Assembly (NCBI GenBank): GCA_958434805.1
Contig: CAUBDX010000046.1
Span: 1 to 13,501, forward strand
From: an uncultured Phocaeicola sp.
GTDB lineage: Bacteria > Bacteroidota > Bacteroidia > Bacteroidales > Bacteroidaceae
Direction of reading: 5' to 3'
Length of the DNA: 13,501 nt
In this document: positions 1-6,413 of the stretch, piece by piece
How the letters are laid out: every line of letters begins with the position of its first letter
Numbering within the stretch: the first letter of the stretch is position 1
Made by a program: the position numbers and the translations under genes
Notes under the pieces: model-generated
Told to the model about the DNA's origin: nothing
Seen by the model: only the letters and a program-made list of their open reading frames with translations
The model's database searches: none

Positions 1-52
1 GTAAGCCAGCAGATTTACAGTCTGCCCCATTTGGCCACTCTGGTATTTGCCC
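1..52 (-). tRNA. tRNA-Tyr (GTA), partial, cut by left edge
   Basis: This is the 5' part of a second tyrosine tRNA. It matches the complete tRNA-Tyr at 157-239 base for base over the D arm, anticodon arm and start of the variable arm, with the GTA anticodon in loop CTGTAAA. The only difference seen is at acceptor position 7, A here and G in the complete copy. The rest of the variable arm, the T arm and the 3' acceptor strand lie outside the window. Confidence 0.9.
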
Positions 53-75
53 AACGCATTAATTAAATCAAAGAG

Positions 76-148
76 AGCGGAAGACGGGGCTCAAACCCGC
101 GACCCTCAGCTTGGAAGGCTAATGCTCTATCAACTGAGCTACTTCCGC
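76..148 (-). tRNA. tRNA-Gly (TCC)
   Basis: Read on the minus strand this folds as a 73-base class I tRNA. The acceptor stem is GCGGAAG with CTTCCGC, the D stem is GCTC/GAGC, and the anticodon stem TTAGC/GCTGA holds loop CTTCCAA with anticodon TCC, reading GGA and GGG glycine codons. The T arm is GCGGG/CCCGT around a seven-base loop. The discriminator base is U, as in bacterial tRNA-Gly. No CCA is encoded. It lies 8 bases after tRNA-Tyr and 23 bases before the second tRNA-Tyr, so the three are almost certainly cut from one transcript. Confidence 0.96.
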
Positions 149-156
149 AAATTTAG

Positions 157-239
157 TGGGCAAAGATGGATTCGAACCACCGAAGGCGTAAGCCAGCAGA
201 TTTACAGTCTGCCCCATTTGGCCACTCTGGTACTTGCCC
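157..239 (-). tRNA. tRNA-Tyr (GTA)
   Basis: An 83-base class II tRNA on the minus strand. The acceptor GGGCAAG pairs with TTTGCCC through a G-U at position 7, the anticodon stem GCAGA/TCTGC holds loop CTGTAAA with anticodon GTA, a long variable arm follows, and the T loop contains TTCGAATC. A long variable arm is usual for bacterial tRNA-Tyr. It is the first gene of the visible Tyr-Gly-Tyr cluster. In related genomes such tRNAs often lie close to tuf; whether that holds here cannot be seen. Confidence 0.96.
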
Positions 240-282
240 GTTTGCATTTGAGATTCAGTAGCTGTTTTTCTCAAACGCGTTG

Positions 283-313
283 CAAAGGTACAATTATTTT
301 TTTAATCTGCAAG
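283..313 (-). promoter_or_regulatory. promoter of the tRNA cluster
   Basis: On the minus strand TACCTTTG (283-290) matches the Bacteroides -7 consensus TAnnTTTG exactly. A CTTG at 310-313 sits 19 bases upstream as a -33 candidate. Transcription would begin near 276, leaving a leader of about 37 bases before tRNA-Tyr. The -33 part lies inside the last codons of ribH, so the promoter is partly built into coding sequence. Confidence 0.7.
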
Positions 314-788
314 CAAAATCAATCATTTTTATTGCAGTAATTGCACATTCATCTCCTTTATTCCCTAATTTACCTCCGGCACGGTCTTCTGCCTGCTGCA
401 TATTGTTGGTAGTAATTAGTCCGTAAATAACTGGTATATCGGTAGTTGCGTTTAGATGAGCAATTCCTTGTGTGGTTCCTTCACATACATAGTCAAAATG
501 AGGTGTGTCACCGCGAACTACACAGCCAATTGCAATAACAGCGTCAACTTTTCCACTTTTAATCATTTGGGCGGAACCAAATGTAAGTTCAAAACTTCCC
601 GGAACGGTTTGTACGAGGATGTTTTCGTCTGTTGCTCCGTGGGTTTTTAACGTTTTAACTGCACCTTCAAGTAGCGCACCGGTAATGTTGCTGTTCCATT
701 CAGAAACAACAATACCGAATCGCATGGCTGATGCATCGGGAACTGAATTGAAATCGTAATCAGAGAGATTGTGATAAGCTGTTGCCAT
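294..788 (-). CDS. ribH: 6,7-dimethyl-8-ribityllumazine synthase
   Basis: Lumazine synthase joins 5-amino-6-ribitylamino-uracil to 3,4-dihydroxy-2-butanone 4-phosphate, the step before riboflavin synthase, in the cytosol as a multimeric shell. The 164-residue protein has the usual family length. Visible marks are SEWN (29-32, the Trp that stacks on the pyrimidine), VPGSFEL (62-68), RGDTPHFDY (92-100) with the catalytic His97, and QQAEDRAGG (131-139) with the phosphate-binding Arg136. The ATG at 788 follows a run of AACTYAAA repeats and has no Shine-Dalgarno, which is common in Bacteroidota. No other rib gene is nearby, so it stands apart from the rest of its pathway. A terminator lies upstream; I found no clear -7 box between it and the gene, so read-through from the TPR gene or an atypical promoter must serve it. 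Confidence 0.97.
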   Translation of the reverse strand: MATAYHNLSDYDFNSVPDASAMRFGIVVSEWNSNITGALLEGAVKTLKTHGATDENILVQTVPGSFELTFGSAQMIKSGKVDAVIAIGCVVRGDTPHFDYVCEGTTQGIAHLNATTDIPVIYGLITTNNMQQAEDRAGGKLGNKGDECAITAIKMIDFACRLKK

Positions 789-791
789 AGG

Positions 792-841
792 TTTGAGTTT
801 TTGAGTTTTTAAGTTTTTAAGTTCTTTGAGTTCTTTGAGTT
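792..841 (-). repeat. six tandem AACTYAAA units in the ribH leader
   Basis: Read towards ribH, the tract is two 9-base units AACTCAAAG, two AACTTAAA and two AACTCAAA, 50 bases without interruption, ending three bases before the ATG. A similar six-unit tract precedes mrp at 12036-12081. It is A-rich and has little self-complementarity, so the leader RNA should be unfolded. Its role is not known to me; an unstructured ribosome-landing leader or a slippage-prone tract are both possible. Confidence 0.85.
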
Positions 842-888
842 TTTTCTTGTTTTACTTTTTCGGGTCTTAAAGGGAGAAACTTGGAATT

Positions 889-938
889 AAAAAAAACGGA
901 TTTCACAGATTTATCCGTTAAACGATCTGTGAAACCCG
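889..938 (-). terminator. intrinsic terminator after the TPR gene
   Basis: On the minus strand, 31 bases past the TPR stop codon, a stem of 14 positions with one mismatch forms between 925-938 and 897-910. The core is TTTCACAGAT against ATCTGTGAAA, extended by CGG/CCG, around a 14-base loop. It is followed directly by eight T residues (889-896). This is a textbook Rho-independent terminator and should separate the TPR gene from ribH. Confidence 0.88.
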
Positions 939-968
939 TGAGTATAATAGCTTGTTTATATGCTTAAA

Positions 969-1646
969 TTACTTGATTGAAGCACGTTGAATATACTTGT
1001 CAATATCTAAAGCCTGATATGAGTTACCGTATTTGGTTTTAACCAAAGTATAAGCTTCTACTGCTTCAGCATTTTTGCCTTGTTTTTCCAAAATCTGTCC
1101 TGCTTGGATAAGGTAAACAGGGCTCAAAGCATTGCTGTCAGCACGGTCGGCTGCTTTTAACAGTGTGGCAGCAGCTTTATCAAGCTGTCCCATCTGTGCA
1201 TAGCAGTTACCCATTGTACCCAGAACAGCAGGAGCAACCAGTTGGTCGTCAGCACTGAACTTGTCTAAGTATTTGGCAGCATCTTCGTATTTTCCTAACT
1301 GAGCATAGCAGATACCTGCATATGCATTTGCCAGGTTACCGGCTTTGGTTCCGCTGAATTCATCAGCCAGTTTCACAAAACCAGCATAGCCTAAACTGTC
1401 GCCGTTTAATGCAGCTTCGTAATTGTCGGCATTGAAATACTGTTCACCTTTAAAAATCGATTCAGAAGCTTTTGCTTCTTTCGGTTCTGAAATGAAGTGC
1501 TGGTAGCCAAGATATCCGCAAACGATTACTACTAAAGCGACTACAGCTCCAAGCATTACATTTTTGTTCTTAATCAGGAATGCTTCAGAAGAGCTTAATG
1601 CTTCATCAACATTCAATGGGTCATGAGTGTGTTTTTGTTCAGTCAT
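969..1646 (-). CDS. membrane-anchored tetratricopeptide repeat protein
   Basis: A 225-residue protein with a short charged N-terminus (1-28), one hydrophobic segment at about 29-47, then TPR-like helical repeats at about 103-136, 137-170 and 174-207 showing the usual spacing (NAYAGICYAQLGKYEDAAKY, GNCYAQMGQLDKAAATLL, QAGQILEKQGKNAEAVEAY). The layout resembles the YfgM/TPR_21 type of inner-membrane protein with its repeats outside the cytosol, which in Proteobacteria works with the Sec translocon and periplasmic chaperones; that role here is only inference. A frame open to 1814 would overlap recF, but the ATG at 1646 is preferred: it follows a -7 box at 1692-1699, and the upstream extension is low-complexity and unlike the family. 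The gene diverges from recF. Confidence 0.88.
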   Translation of the reverse strand: MTEQKHTHDPLNVDEALSSSEAFLIKNKNVMLGAVVALVVIVCGYLGYQHFISEPKEAKASESIFKGEQYFNADNYEAALNGDSLGYAGFVKLADEFSGTKAGNLANAYAGICYAQLGKYEDAAKYLDKFSADDQLVAPAVLGTMGNCYAQMGQLDKAAATLLKAADRADSNALSPVYLIQAGQILEKQGKNAEAVEAYTLVKTKYGNSYQALDIDKYIQRASIK

Positions 1647-1691
1647 TGTTATTTCATTTTTATTATTTTCTGAATTCTGATATTTGGACAG

Positions 1692-1723
1692 CAAAAGTAC
1701 GTTATTTATGCTTATAAATGAAA
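1692..1723 (-). promoter_or_regulatory. candidate promoter of the TPR gene
   Basis: TACTTTTG on the minus strand (1692-1699) matches TAnnTTTG. TTTC at 1720-1723 is a weak -33 candidate with a 20-base spacer. Transcription would start near 1685, about 39 bases before the ATG at 1646 and downstream of the longer open frame's start, which supports the shorter protein. Confidence 0.55.
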
Positions 1724-1762
1724 TTTGCCGAGAGTTTTTTTTATCAATCCTGCTTTTATTGT

Positions 1763-1770
1763 TAATTTTG
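1763..1770 (+). promoter_or_regulatory. -7 element of recF
   Basis: TAATTTTG matches TAnnTTTG, placing the start of transcription near 1777 and giving a leader of about 15 bases. No good -33 TTTG is present at the right distance; only a T-run ends near 1742. It is set back to back with the TPR promoter in a 145-base divergent region. Confidence 0.5.
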
Positions 1771-1791
1771 TAGCATAAATACAGATTAATT

Positions 1792-2916
1792 ATGTGGCTT
1801 AAACGCATCTCCATACTAAATTACAAGAACTTAGAGCAGGCAGAACTTTCGTTCTCGCATAAAATGAATTGCATTATCGGCAAAAACGGAATGGGTAAGA
1901 CCAACTTGATGGATGCCGTATATTACCTTTCGTTTTGCAAGAGTGCAACGAACCCCATTGACTCGCAGAATATCCGCCATAATCAGGACTTTTTTGTGGT
2001 ACAAGGGTTTTATGAAACTGATGACGGAGAACCGGAAGAAATTTACTGTGGATTGAAGCGCAGGCAGAAAAAGCAGTTTAAGCGGAATAAAAAGGAATAT
2101 TCGCGCTTTTCTGACCATATTGGGCTGATTCCGATGGTGATGGTTTCTCCTGCCGATACGCAGCTGATTGCCGGGGGAAGTGAAGAGCGCCGGCGGTTTA
2201 TGGATGTGGTGATTTCACAGTTCGACCGTGAGTATTTAGATGCTTTAATCCGCTATAATAAAGCCTTGCTTCAGCGTAATACGTTGTTGAAAGCCGATAT
2301 GGAGCCGGAAGAAGAACTGATGGCTGTATGGGAAGAGATGATGGCATCGGCGGGTGAGATGGTATATATGAAGCGCCGTAACTTTATCGATGAGTTTATA
2401 CCTATATTTCAGTCGTATTATTCGTATATATCTCAAGACCGGGAACAGGTAAGCTTGTCTTACCAGTCGCATGCCGAACAGGGGAGCTTGCTTACTTTAC
2501 TGCGTGAAAGCCGCCAGCGTGACCGCATTATGGGATATTCATTGAAGGGGATTCATAAAGATGACCTGATTATGCAGTTAGGCGATTTCCCCATCAAGCG
2601 TGAGGGATCGCAGGGGCAGAATAAAACTTATCTGATTGCTTTGAAACTGGCTCAGTTTGAATTTCTGAAGCGCACGGGAAGTCATACCACCCCCTTGGTT
2701 TTGCTGGATGATATTTTTGATAAATTAGATGCTTCACGTGTGGAGCAAATCGTCAAGCTGGTGGCTGGTGACAGTTTCGGGCAGATTTTTATAACCGATA
2801 CCAACCGGGAACATCTCGATAAAATCCTGAAGAAGATAGAAGGAGATTATAAACTGTTTGAGGTGGAAGAAGGTCAGGTGTCCGAACGTAAAGAGGAGGA
2901 AGATGAAGCGGAATAA
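1792..2916 (+). CDS. recF: DNA replication and repair protein RecF
   Basis: RecF is an SMC/ABC-like ATPase that, with RecO and RecR, helps load RecA at single-strand gaps and stalled forks. The 374-residue protein is of normal length. Visible are the Walker A GKNGMGKT (30-37), the ABC signature region SQGQNKT (273-279) followed by an amphipathic helix, and Walker B with D-loop LVLLDDIFDKLD (302-313). The central part (about 145-240) is the helical lobe. The last 25 residues are rich in Glu and Lys, which is not essential to the fold. The ATG at 1792 starts directly at the conserved N-terminus (LKRISILNYKNLEQAEL). The next gene begins inside its last codons, so the two are translationally linked. 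recF is not beside dnaA, dnaN or gyrB here, unlike in many bacteria. Confidence 0.97.
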   Translation: MWLKRISILNYKNLEQAELSFSHKMNCIIGKNGMGKTNLMDAVYYLSFCKSATNPIDSQNIRHNQDFFVVQGFYETDDGEPEEIYCGLKRRQKKQFKRNKKEYSRFSDHIGLIPMVMVSPADTQLIAGGSEERRRFMDVVISQFDREYLDALIRYNKALLQRNTLLKADMEPEEELMAVWEEMMASAGEMVYMKRRNFIDEFIPIFQSYYSYISQDREQVSLSYQSHAEQGSLLTLLRESRQRDRIMGYSLKGIHKDDLIMQLGDFPIKREGSQGQNKTYLIALKLAQFEFLKRTGSHTTPLVLLDDIFDKLDASRVEQIVKLVAGDSFGQIFITDTNREHLDKILKKIEGDYKLFEVEEGQVSERKEEEDEAE

Positions 2917-3193
2917 TACAGAGCAGATAGGAGAGGTTCTTCGTAAGTTTTTGCGCCAAGAGGGGCTGGAAACTCCATTAAACGAATACCGGTTGGTGGA
3001 TGCATGGAAGGATGTGGTGGGACCGTCTATCATGAAGTACACCACCAATATCTATATAAAAAACCAGACGCTTTACGTGCATCTGGCTTCTTCTGTTGTT
3101 CGTCAGGAACTGATGATGGGGCGCGATTTATTAGTCCGCAATTTAAATACCCGGGTAGGTTCACAGGTAATAGTCAACATTATTTTCCGTTAG
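2903..3193 (+). CDS. small DUF721 (DciA-like) protein
   Basis: A 96-residue protein of the DUF721 family, which includes DciA, the loader or operator of the replicative helicase DnaB in bacteria without DnaC or DnaI. The family core is visible: VDAWKDVVGPSIMKYT (32-47), with the conserved Trp35 and Gly40, then the strands YVHLASSVVRQELMM (58-72) and a short C-terminal strand VIVNIIFR. It is much shorter than proteobacterial DciA and lacks any disordered tail, as is common in Bacteroidota. The frame is open from 2858, but the ATG at 2903, overlapping recF by 14 bases and preceded by a purine-rich AAGAGGAGGAAG, starts at the conserved region. The end overlaps the converging cyclo-ligase gene. 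The helicase-loading role is family inference. Confidence 0.85.
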   Translation: MKRNNTEQIGEVLRKFLRQEGLETPLNEYRLVDAWKDVVGPSIMKYTTNIYIKNQTLYVHLASSVVRQELMMGRDLLVRNLNTRVGSQVIVNIIFR

Positions 3194-3737
3194 CATATAG
3201 CGGACCGTTTTCTGTCCATACTTCATCCATTTTCATGTCGAATATTTCGGTCGGAATTTCCTGGCTGACTTGAAACTGAAAGCAGATACCGATATTATAT
3301 GAACGGAGCAGAGGGAGGAGTCGGTCATAATACCCTTTACCTCTTCCCAGCCGGTTTCCTTTCCTGTCGAATGATACACCCGGAATAATGGCAAGCTCTA
3401 TCTGGCTGTAATCTTCAAGTAGAGCTCCGGTAGGTTCTTCAATTCCAAAACTTCCTTTCTTTAAGTCTTGTTTTCCGGTATAGTGACGCAGTTCTAACAC
3501 ATCACCTTTTACTACAGGAAGAATGAGCATTTTATCTTTACTCCATCGTTCTACAAAGTGATGGGTCCGGACCTCGTCGGGCAGTGAGTGATAAAGCAGT
3601 AAGGTATGAGCCTTTTGAAAAAGCGGATGCTTTTCCAGTTTGCTTAGCAGAAGGTCTGACCAAGTTTGCAGATCACTTTCCGGTTGCATTTTCTTTTTTA
3701 GAGCAATAGCCCTGCGCAATTCCTTTTTTGTTTCCAT
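3180..3737 (-). CDS. 5-formyltetrahydrofolate cyclo-ligase
   Basis: This enzyme (5-FCL, methenyl-THF synthetase) uses ATP to turn 5-formyl-THF into 5,10-methenyl-THF and so returns a storage or inhibitory folate to one-carbon metabolism. The 185-residue length is typical. The N-terminal helix METKKELRRAIALKKKM is typical of the family, FGIEEP (97-102) lies in the substrate region, and PGVSFDRKGNRLGRGKGYYD (119-138) contains the family signature, with Lys134 and the Tyr pair near ATP. The C-terminus DEVWTENGPL (171-180) also fits. It is the last gene of the minus-strand run, 91 bases after the S41 peptidase, and its stop codon lies inside the converging DUF721 gene. Confidence 0.95.
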   Translation of the reverse strand: METKKELRRAIALKKKMQPESDLQTWSDLLLSKLEKHPLFQKAHTLLLYHSLPDEVRTHHFVERWSKDKMLILPVVKGDVLELRHYTGKQDLKKGSFGIEEPTGALLEDYSQIELAIIPGVSFDRKGNRLGRGKGYYDRLLPLLRSYNIGICFQFQVSQEIPTEIFDMKMDEVWTENGPLYANGK

Positions 3738-3828
3738 GGCTAAAAAAAATAAAAGAATCCGGCAAAGACATTGATTTTTAACTTATGAACATCACCGGAT
3801 TCCGGGGCAGACAAACCTATAGGTTTAA
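3738..3828 (-). terminator. hairpin-bearing gap between S41 peptidase and cyclo-ligase genes
   Basis: Read on the minus strand, this gap starts with a perfect 14-base palindrome AAACCTATAGGTTT (3813-3826) three bases after the S41 stop. Next come GAATCCGG (3795-3802) and its complement CCGGATTC (3755-3762) across a 32-base loop, followed by a T-rich run (TTTTATTTTTTTT, 3742-3754) just before the cyclo-ligase ATG. This could be a weak terminator or attenuator. TAGGTTTG (3812-3819) also matches the -7 consensus but has no -33 partner. Which reading is right cannot be settled here. Confidence 0.45.
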
Positions 3829-5472
3829 TCACTCTTTCGTAAGCTCACTGTTTTCAGGAGCAGTAGGGAAAGCTTTTCCTTGCTCCAGAACTTCAAGTGC
3901 TTTCAGCACCGTCTTGTCTGTCTGGTTGAGGTAGCTGATATAAGCTTCCAGTCCTAACATATTATAGATGATATTTCCGTATAAGCTGAGTTCAAATAAA
4001 CTTTTAGATTTATACATTAAATTATTTCTCCGCTTGAGGTCTTTTTTCTCAGCCCATGAAGCAAATCTTTCCAATAAGTTTTGTTTCTTGAGATGCCCTA
4101 ACAATTTATCTACGGTATCATATTTCTGCAAAGAGCTCCGGTTTGTATCCGTATAATCGAATGAATACCGGATAATCAGTCCACGGTTAGCCGCCATACG
4201 GAAATACGAAGTCATCCCAGTAGTATCTTGAGGAACGAATATGTCGGGCATAATTCCTCCTCCTCCATACACCGGACGTCCCAGACTGGTATGATAGATT
4301 TCTTTCTCATTCTGCTTGATGCTGTCGGCCGAGAAAAACTCCCCGTGTTCATAGCGTGTAAGCAAGTCCATTTCATACTCTTCACCTTTTCCTTTTTCAT
4401 AAGGTTTCTGAATGCATCGCCCTGATGGGGTATAATAACGTGCGATAGTCAGGCGGATGGCCGATCCGTCACTAAATTCGATAGGTTGCTGTACCAGCCC
4501 CTTCCCGAAAGAGCGGCGTCCGATAATGGTTCCACGGTCATTGTCTTGGATTGCTCCGGCAAAGATTTCGCTGGCAGAGGCTGAGGCTTCATCCACCAAG
4601 ACAATCAGCGGCATCTTTTGGCTGCTTCCGGTACCGTTTGATGTATAGTTTTCACGCGGAGATTTGCGTCCTTGTGTATAAACAATCAGCCGTTTGTTTG
4701 GAAGGAATTCGTTAATCATTTGAATGGGAGCTACCATGTAACCTCCTGTATTTCCGCGGAGGTCTATAATGATACCCTGACAATTTTCCTGATTCAGCTT
4801 GGCTAAGGCGATTAAAAACTCCGGGTAAGTAGTTTCACCGAACTTATTTACCTTGATATAGCCGAATTTGTCATTCAGCATGTAGGCTGCATCGATGCTT
4901 TTTACCGGAATATCACCCCTGACAACGGTGAAATGCAGAATATTTTTTTCTCCCGGACGGAAAATACCTAATTTCACCTTGCTTCCTTTTTCTCCCTTCA
5001 GCCGCTTCATCGACTCGTTATTAGTCACGATTTTTCCAACGAAAGCAGAGTCGTCAATTTCTACGATACGGTCGCCTGCCATCAATCCTACCTTTTCAGA
5101 AGGACCTCCTTGAATAACACTGTTGATATGAATCGTATCGTCTTGAATGGTAAACTGAATACCGATCCCGCTGAAGCTTCCTCTTAATTCACTGTTTACG
5201 GCTTCCAGGTTTTTTGCCGGGATATAAGAAGAGTGAGGGTCTAATTCAGATAAGATTTGCGGCATAGCCTCTTCCACCAGATCACTCATTTTGACAGTAT
5301 CCACATACTGGTCATCAATGATGCGCAACAGCGCATTGAGTTTGTTGGAAGAAGTATTAATGATACCCAGCTTGTTACCGGAAAAATGGTTTGCATAAAA
5401 GGTTCCTATAGCTATGCCGGCTATGAGGCATATAGCGAGCAGGAAGGGAATGAATTTGGTATTGTTTTTCAT
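3829..5472 (-). CDS. S41 family C-terminal processing peptidase (CtpA-like)
   Basis: A 547-residue serine protease of family S41A, which trims or degrades proteins from their C-termini in the envelope. Residues 7-26 form a signal anchor. A CTP N-terminal region follows, then a PDZ domain at about 95-185 (GSFSGIGIQF to GDRIVEID), then the S41 catalytic core. The Ser-Lys dyad is Ser299 in DEASASASEI (294-303) and Lys324 in SFGKGLVQQ (321-329), 25 residues apart as in E. coli Prc and plant D1 protease; Gln328 is the usual third residue. NTGGYMV (241-247) gives the oxyanion region. A tail of about 130 residues after the core (from about 415) has no motif I know; it is common in Bacteroidota homologues. 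It begins 4 bases after the deaminase gene, so they are co-transcribed. Its substrates are unknown. Confidence 0.94.
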   Translation of the reverse strand: MKNNTKFIPFLLAICLIAGIAIGTFYANHFSGNKLGIINTSSNKLNALLRIIDDQYVDTVKMSDLVEEAMPQILSELDPHSSYIPAKNLEAVNSELRGSFSGIGIQFTIQDDTIHINSVIQGGPSEKVGLMAGDRIVEIDDSAFVGKIVTNNESMKRLKGEKGSKVKLGIFRPGEKNILHFTVVRGDIPVKSIDAAYMLNDKFGYIKVNKFGETTYPEFLIALAKLNQENCQGIIIDLRGNTGGYMVAPIQMINEFLPNKRLIVYTQGRKSPRENYTSNGTGSSQKMPLIVLVDEASASASEIFAGAIQDNDRGTIIGRRSFGKGLVQQPIEFSDGSAIRLTIARYYTPSGRCIQKPYEKGKGEEYEMDLLTRYEHGEFFSADSIKQNEKEIYHTSLGRPVYGGGGIMPDIFVPQDTTGMTSYFRMAANRGLIIRYSFDYTDTNRSSLQKYDTVDKLLGHLKKQNLLERFASWAEKKDLKRRNNLMYKSKSLFELSLYGNIIYNMLGLEAYISYLNQTDKTVLKALEVLEQGKAFPTAPENSELTKE

Positions 5473-5476
5473 GTTG

Positions 5477-5914
5477 TCAATCTTCGTTAGGGTTAATATA
5501 AATCACTTCAATATGAGCTCGTTTTAAAAGTTCCAGTCCGTCTTCCAGCCGGTATTTTTCTGCATAGACCACTCGCTTGATTCCCGACTGGATAATCAGC
5601 TTGGCACATTCAATGCAAGGTGATGCAGTGACATACATGGTAGCTCCTTCACTGCTGTTGTTTGAGCGGGCTATTTTGGTAATGGCATTAGCTTCGGCAT
5701 GCATTACATAAGGCTTGGTCAGTCCGTGTTCGTCTTCGCACACGTTTTCAAACCCGGCGGGAGTGCCGTTATAGCCATCTGAAATAATCATCTTGTTTTT
5801 TACAATCAGTGCACCTACCTGTCGGCGGGTGCAATACGAATTTTCTGCCCAAATCAGCGCCATGCGCATGTATCTCCGGTCTAATATTTCTTGTTTATGT
5901 TCAGATGCTTCCAT
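5477..5914 (-). CDS. dCMP deaminase (ComEB-like)
   Basis: A 145-residue zinc-dependent deaminase of the cytidine/deoxycytidylate family, converting dCMP to dUMP for dTMP synthesis. The zinc and catalytic residues are plain: HAE (72-74, His72 ligand and Glu74 proton shuttle) and PCIEC (99-103, Cys100 and Cys103 ligands). GYNGTPAGFENVCEDEHGLT (47-66) is the substrate-specificity loop typical of dCMP deaminases rather than of cytosine or tRNA deaminases. The family is related to the product of B. subtilis comEB, but no competence genes are near. It is separated by only 4 bases from both the lipoprotein gene before it and the S41 gene after it. Confidence 0.94.
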   Translation of the reverse strand: MEASEHKQEILDRRYMRMALIWAENSYCTRRQVGALIVKNKMIISDGYNGTPAGFENVCEDEHGLTKPYVMHAEANAITKIARSNNSSEGATMYVTASPCIECAKLIIQSGIKRVVYAEKYRLEDGLELLKRAHIEVIYINPNED

Positions 5915-5918
5915 ACTA

Positions 5919-6389
5919 CTATTTGATATGTGTTAATTGTACATAGGTTGTTCTTGATTCGGGTGCCAGCTGAATCCATTGGCTGTTTCCTTTATAAAAC
6001 CGTGCAGTTTCCAGACTGAATATAAATTCCCGGTTTCTTCCCGATAGGGCAGATGAGGCGGGCTTCAGCTGGGTGATAGAGATGGAACGGTCATCGGGAT
6101 TGGCCGACCACTTTCCGGTAAAGCCGACCTTATTTTCCATTACTCCGGAAAGGGTGCCGTCTTCTTTAAACTCGATTGTAAACTGGTTGATGATTTTCAA
6201 GTCATCGGGATTCGTATATTTAGGACGGGCATTTTTGTCATTGTTGCTGTTCCAGTCGGCATTTGAATAGTAATTGTTGAGATTCCATACTCCGCTTACG
6301 AAGATTTCGTTTATATCGTCTTCCTGATTGCATCCTCCCAGCGTAAGGACGGCAAGAAGCAACAAGCAGATGGAGATTGATTTTTTCAT
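5919..6389 (-). CDS. small lipoprotein of unknown function
   Basis: A 156-residue protein with a lipoprotein signal: MKKS, a hydrophobic stretch (5-18) and the lipobox LGGC with Cys20, followed by NQEDD. The acidic residues after the Cys resemble the surface-export signal of Bacteroides lipoproteins, so the outer membrane, perhaps its outer face, is likely. The mature part is predicted by eye to be mostly beta strands (VSGVWNLNNYY, FTIEFKEDGTLSGVM, GFTGKWSANP, ISITQL, FIFSLE, TYVQLTH), like the small lipocalin-like or META-like lipoproteins of Bacteroidota; it may belong to DUF4847, though I am not certain. It lies 24 bases after dcp and 4 before the deaminase gene, inside a conserved-looking operon. 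No function can be assigned. Confidence 0.85.
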   Translation of the reverse strand: MKKSISICLLLLAVLTLGGCNQEDDINEIFVSGVWNLNNYYSNADWNSNNDKNARPKYTNPDDLKIINQFTIEFKEDGTLSGVMENKVGFTGKWSANPDDRSISITQLKPASSALSGRNREFIFSLETARFYKGNSQWIQLAPESRTTYVQLTHIK

Positions 6390-6413
6390 TGTTCTTACTG
6401 TTTAATCGGGTTA

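Noticed and set aside
47..340. 97-codon plus-strand frame
   Set aside because: It runs antisense across two tRNA genes and the tRNA promoter, so it is not a gene.
792..841. CRISPR-like reading of the AACTYAAA tract
   Set aside because: The units are 8-9 bases long with no spacers, so it is a tandem repeat and not a CRISPR array.
1647..1814. N-terminal extension of the TPR protein to 1814
   Set aside because: It would overlap the start of recF and run across the likely promoter of the TPR gene; the ATG at 1646 begins at the family-like N-terminus.
2858..2902. Longer start of the DUF721 protein
   Set aside because: The extension would lie wholly in recF codons and adds a basic stretch not typical of the family; the ATG at 2903 has purine-rich sequence before it.
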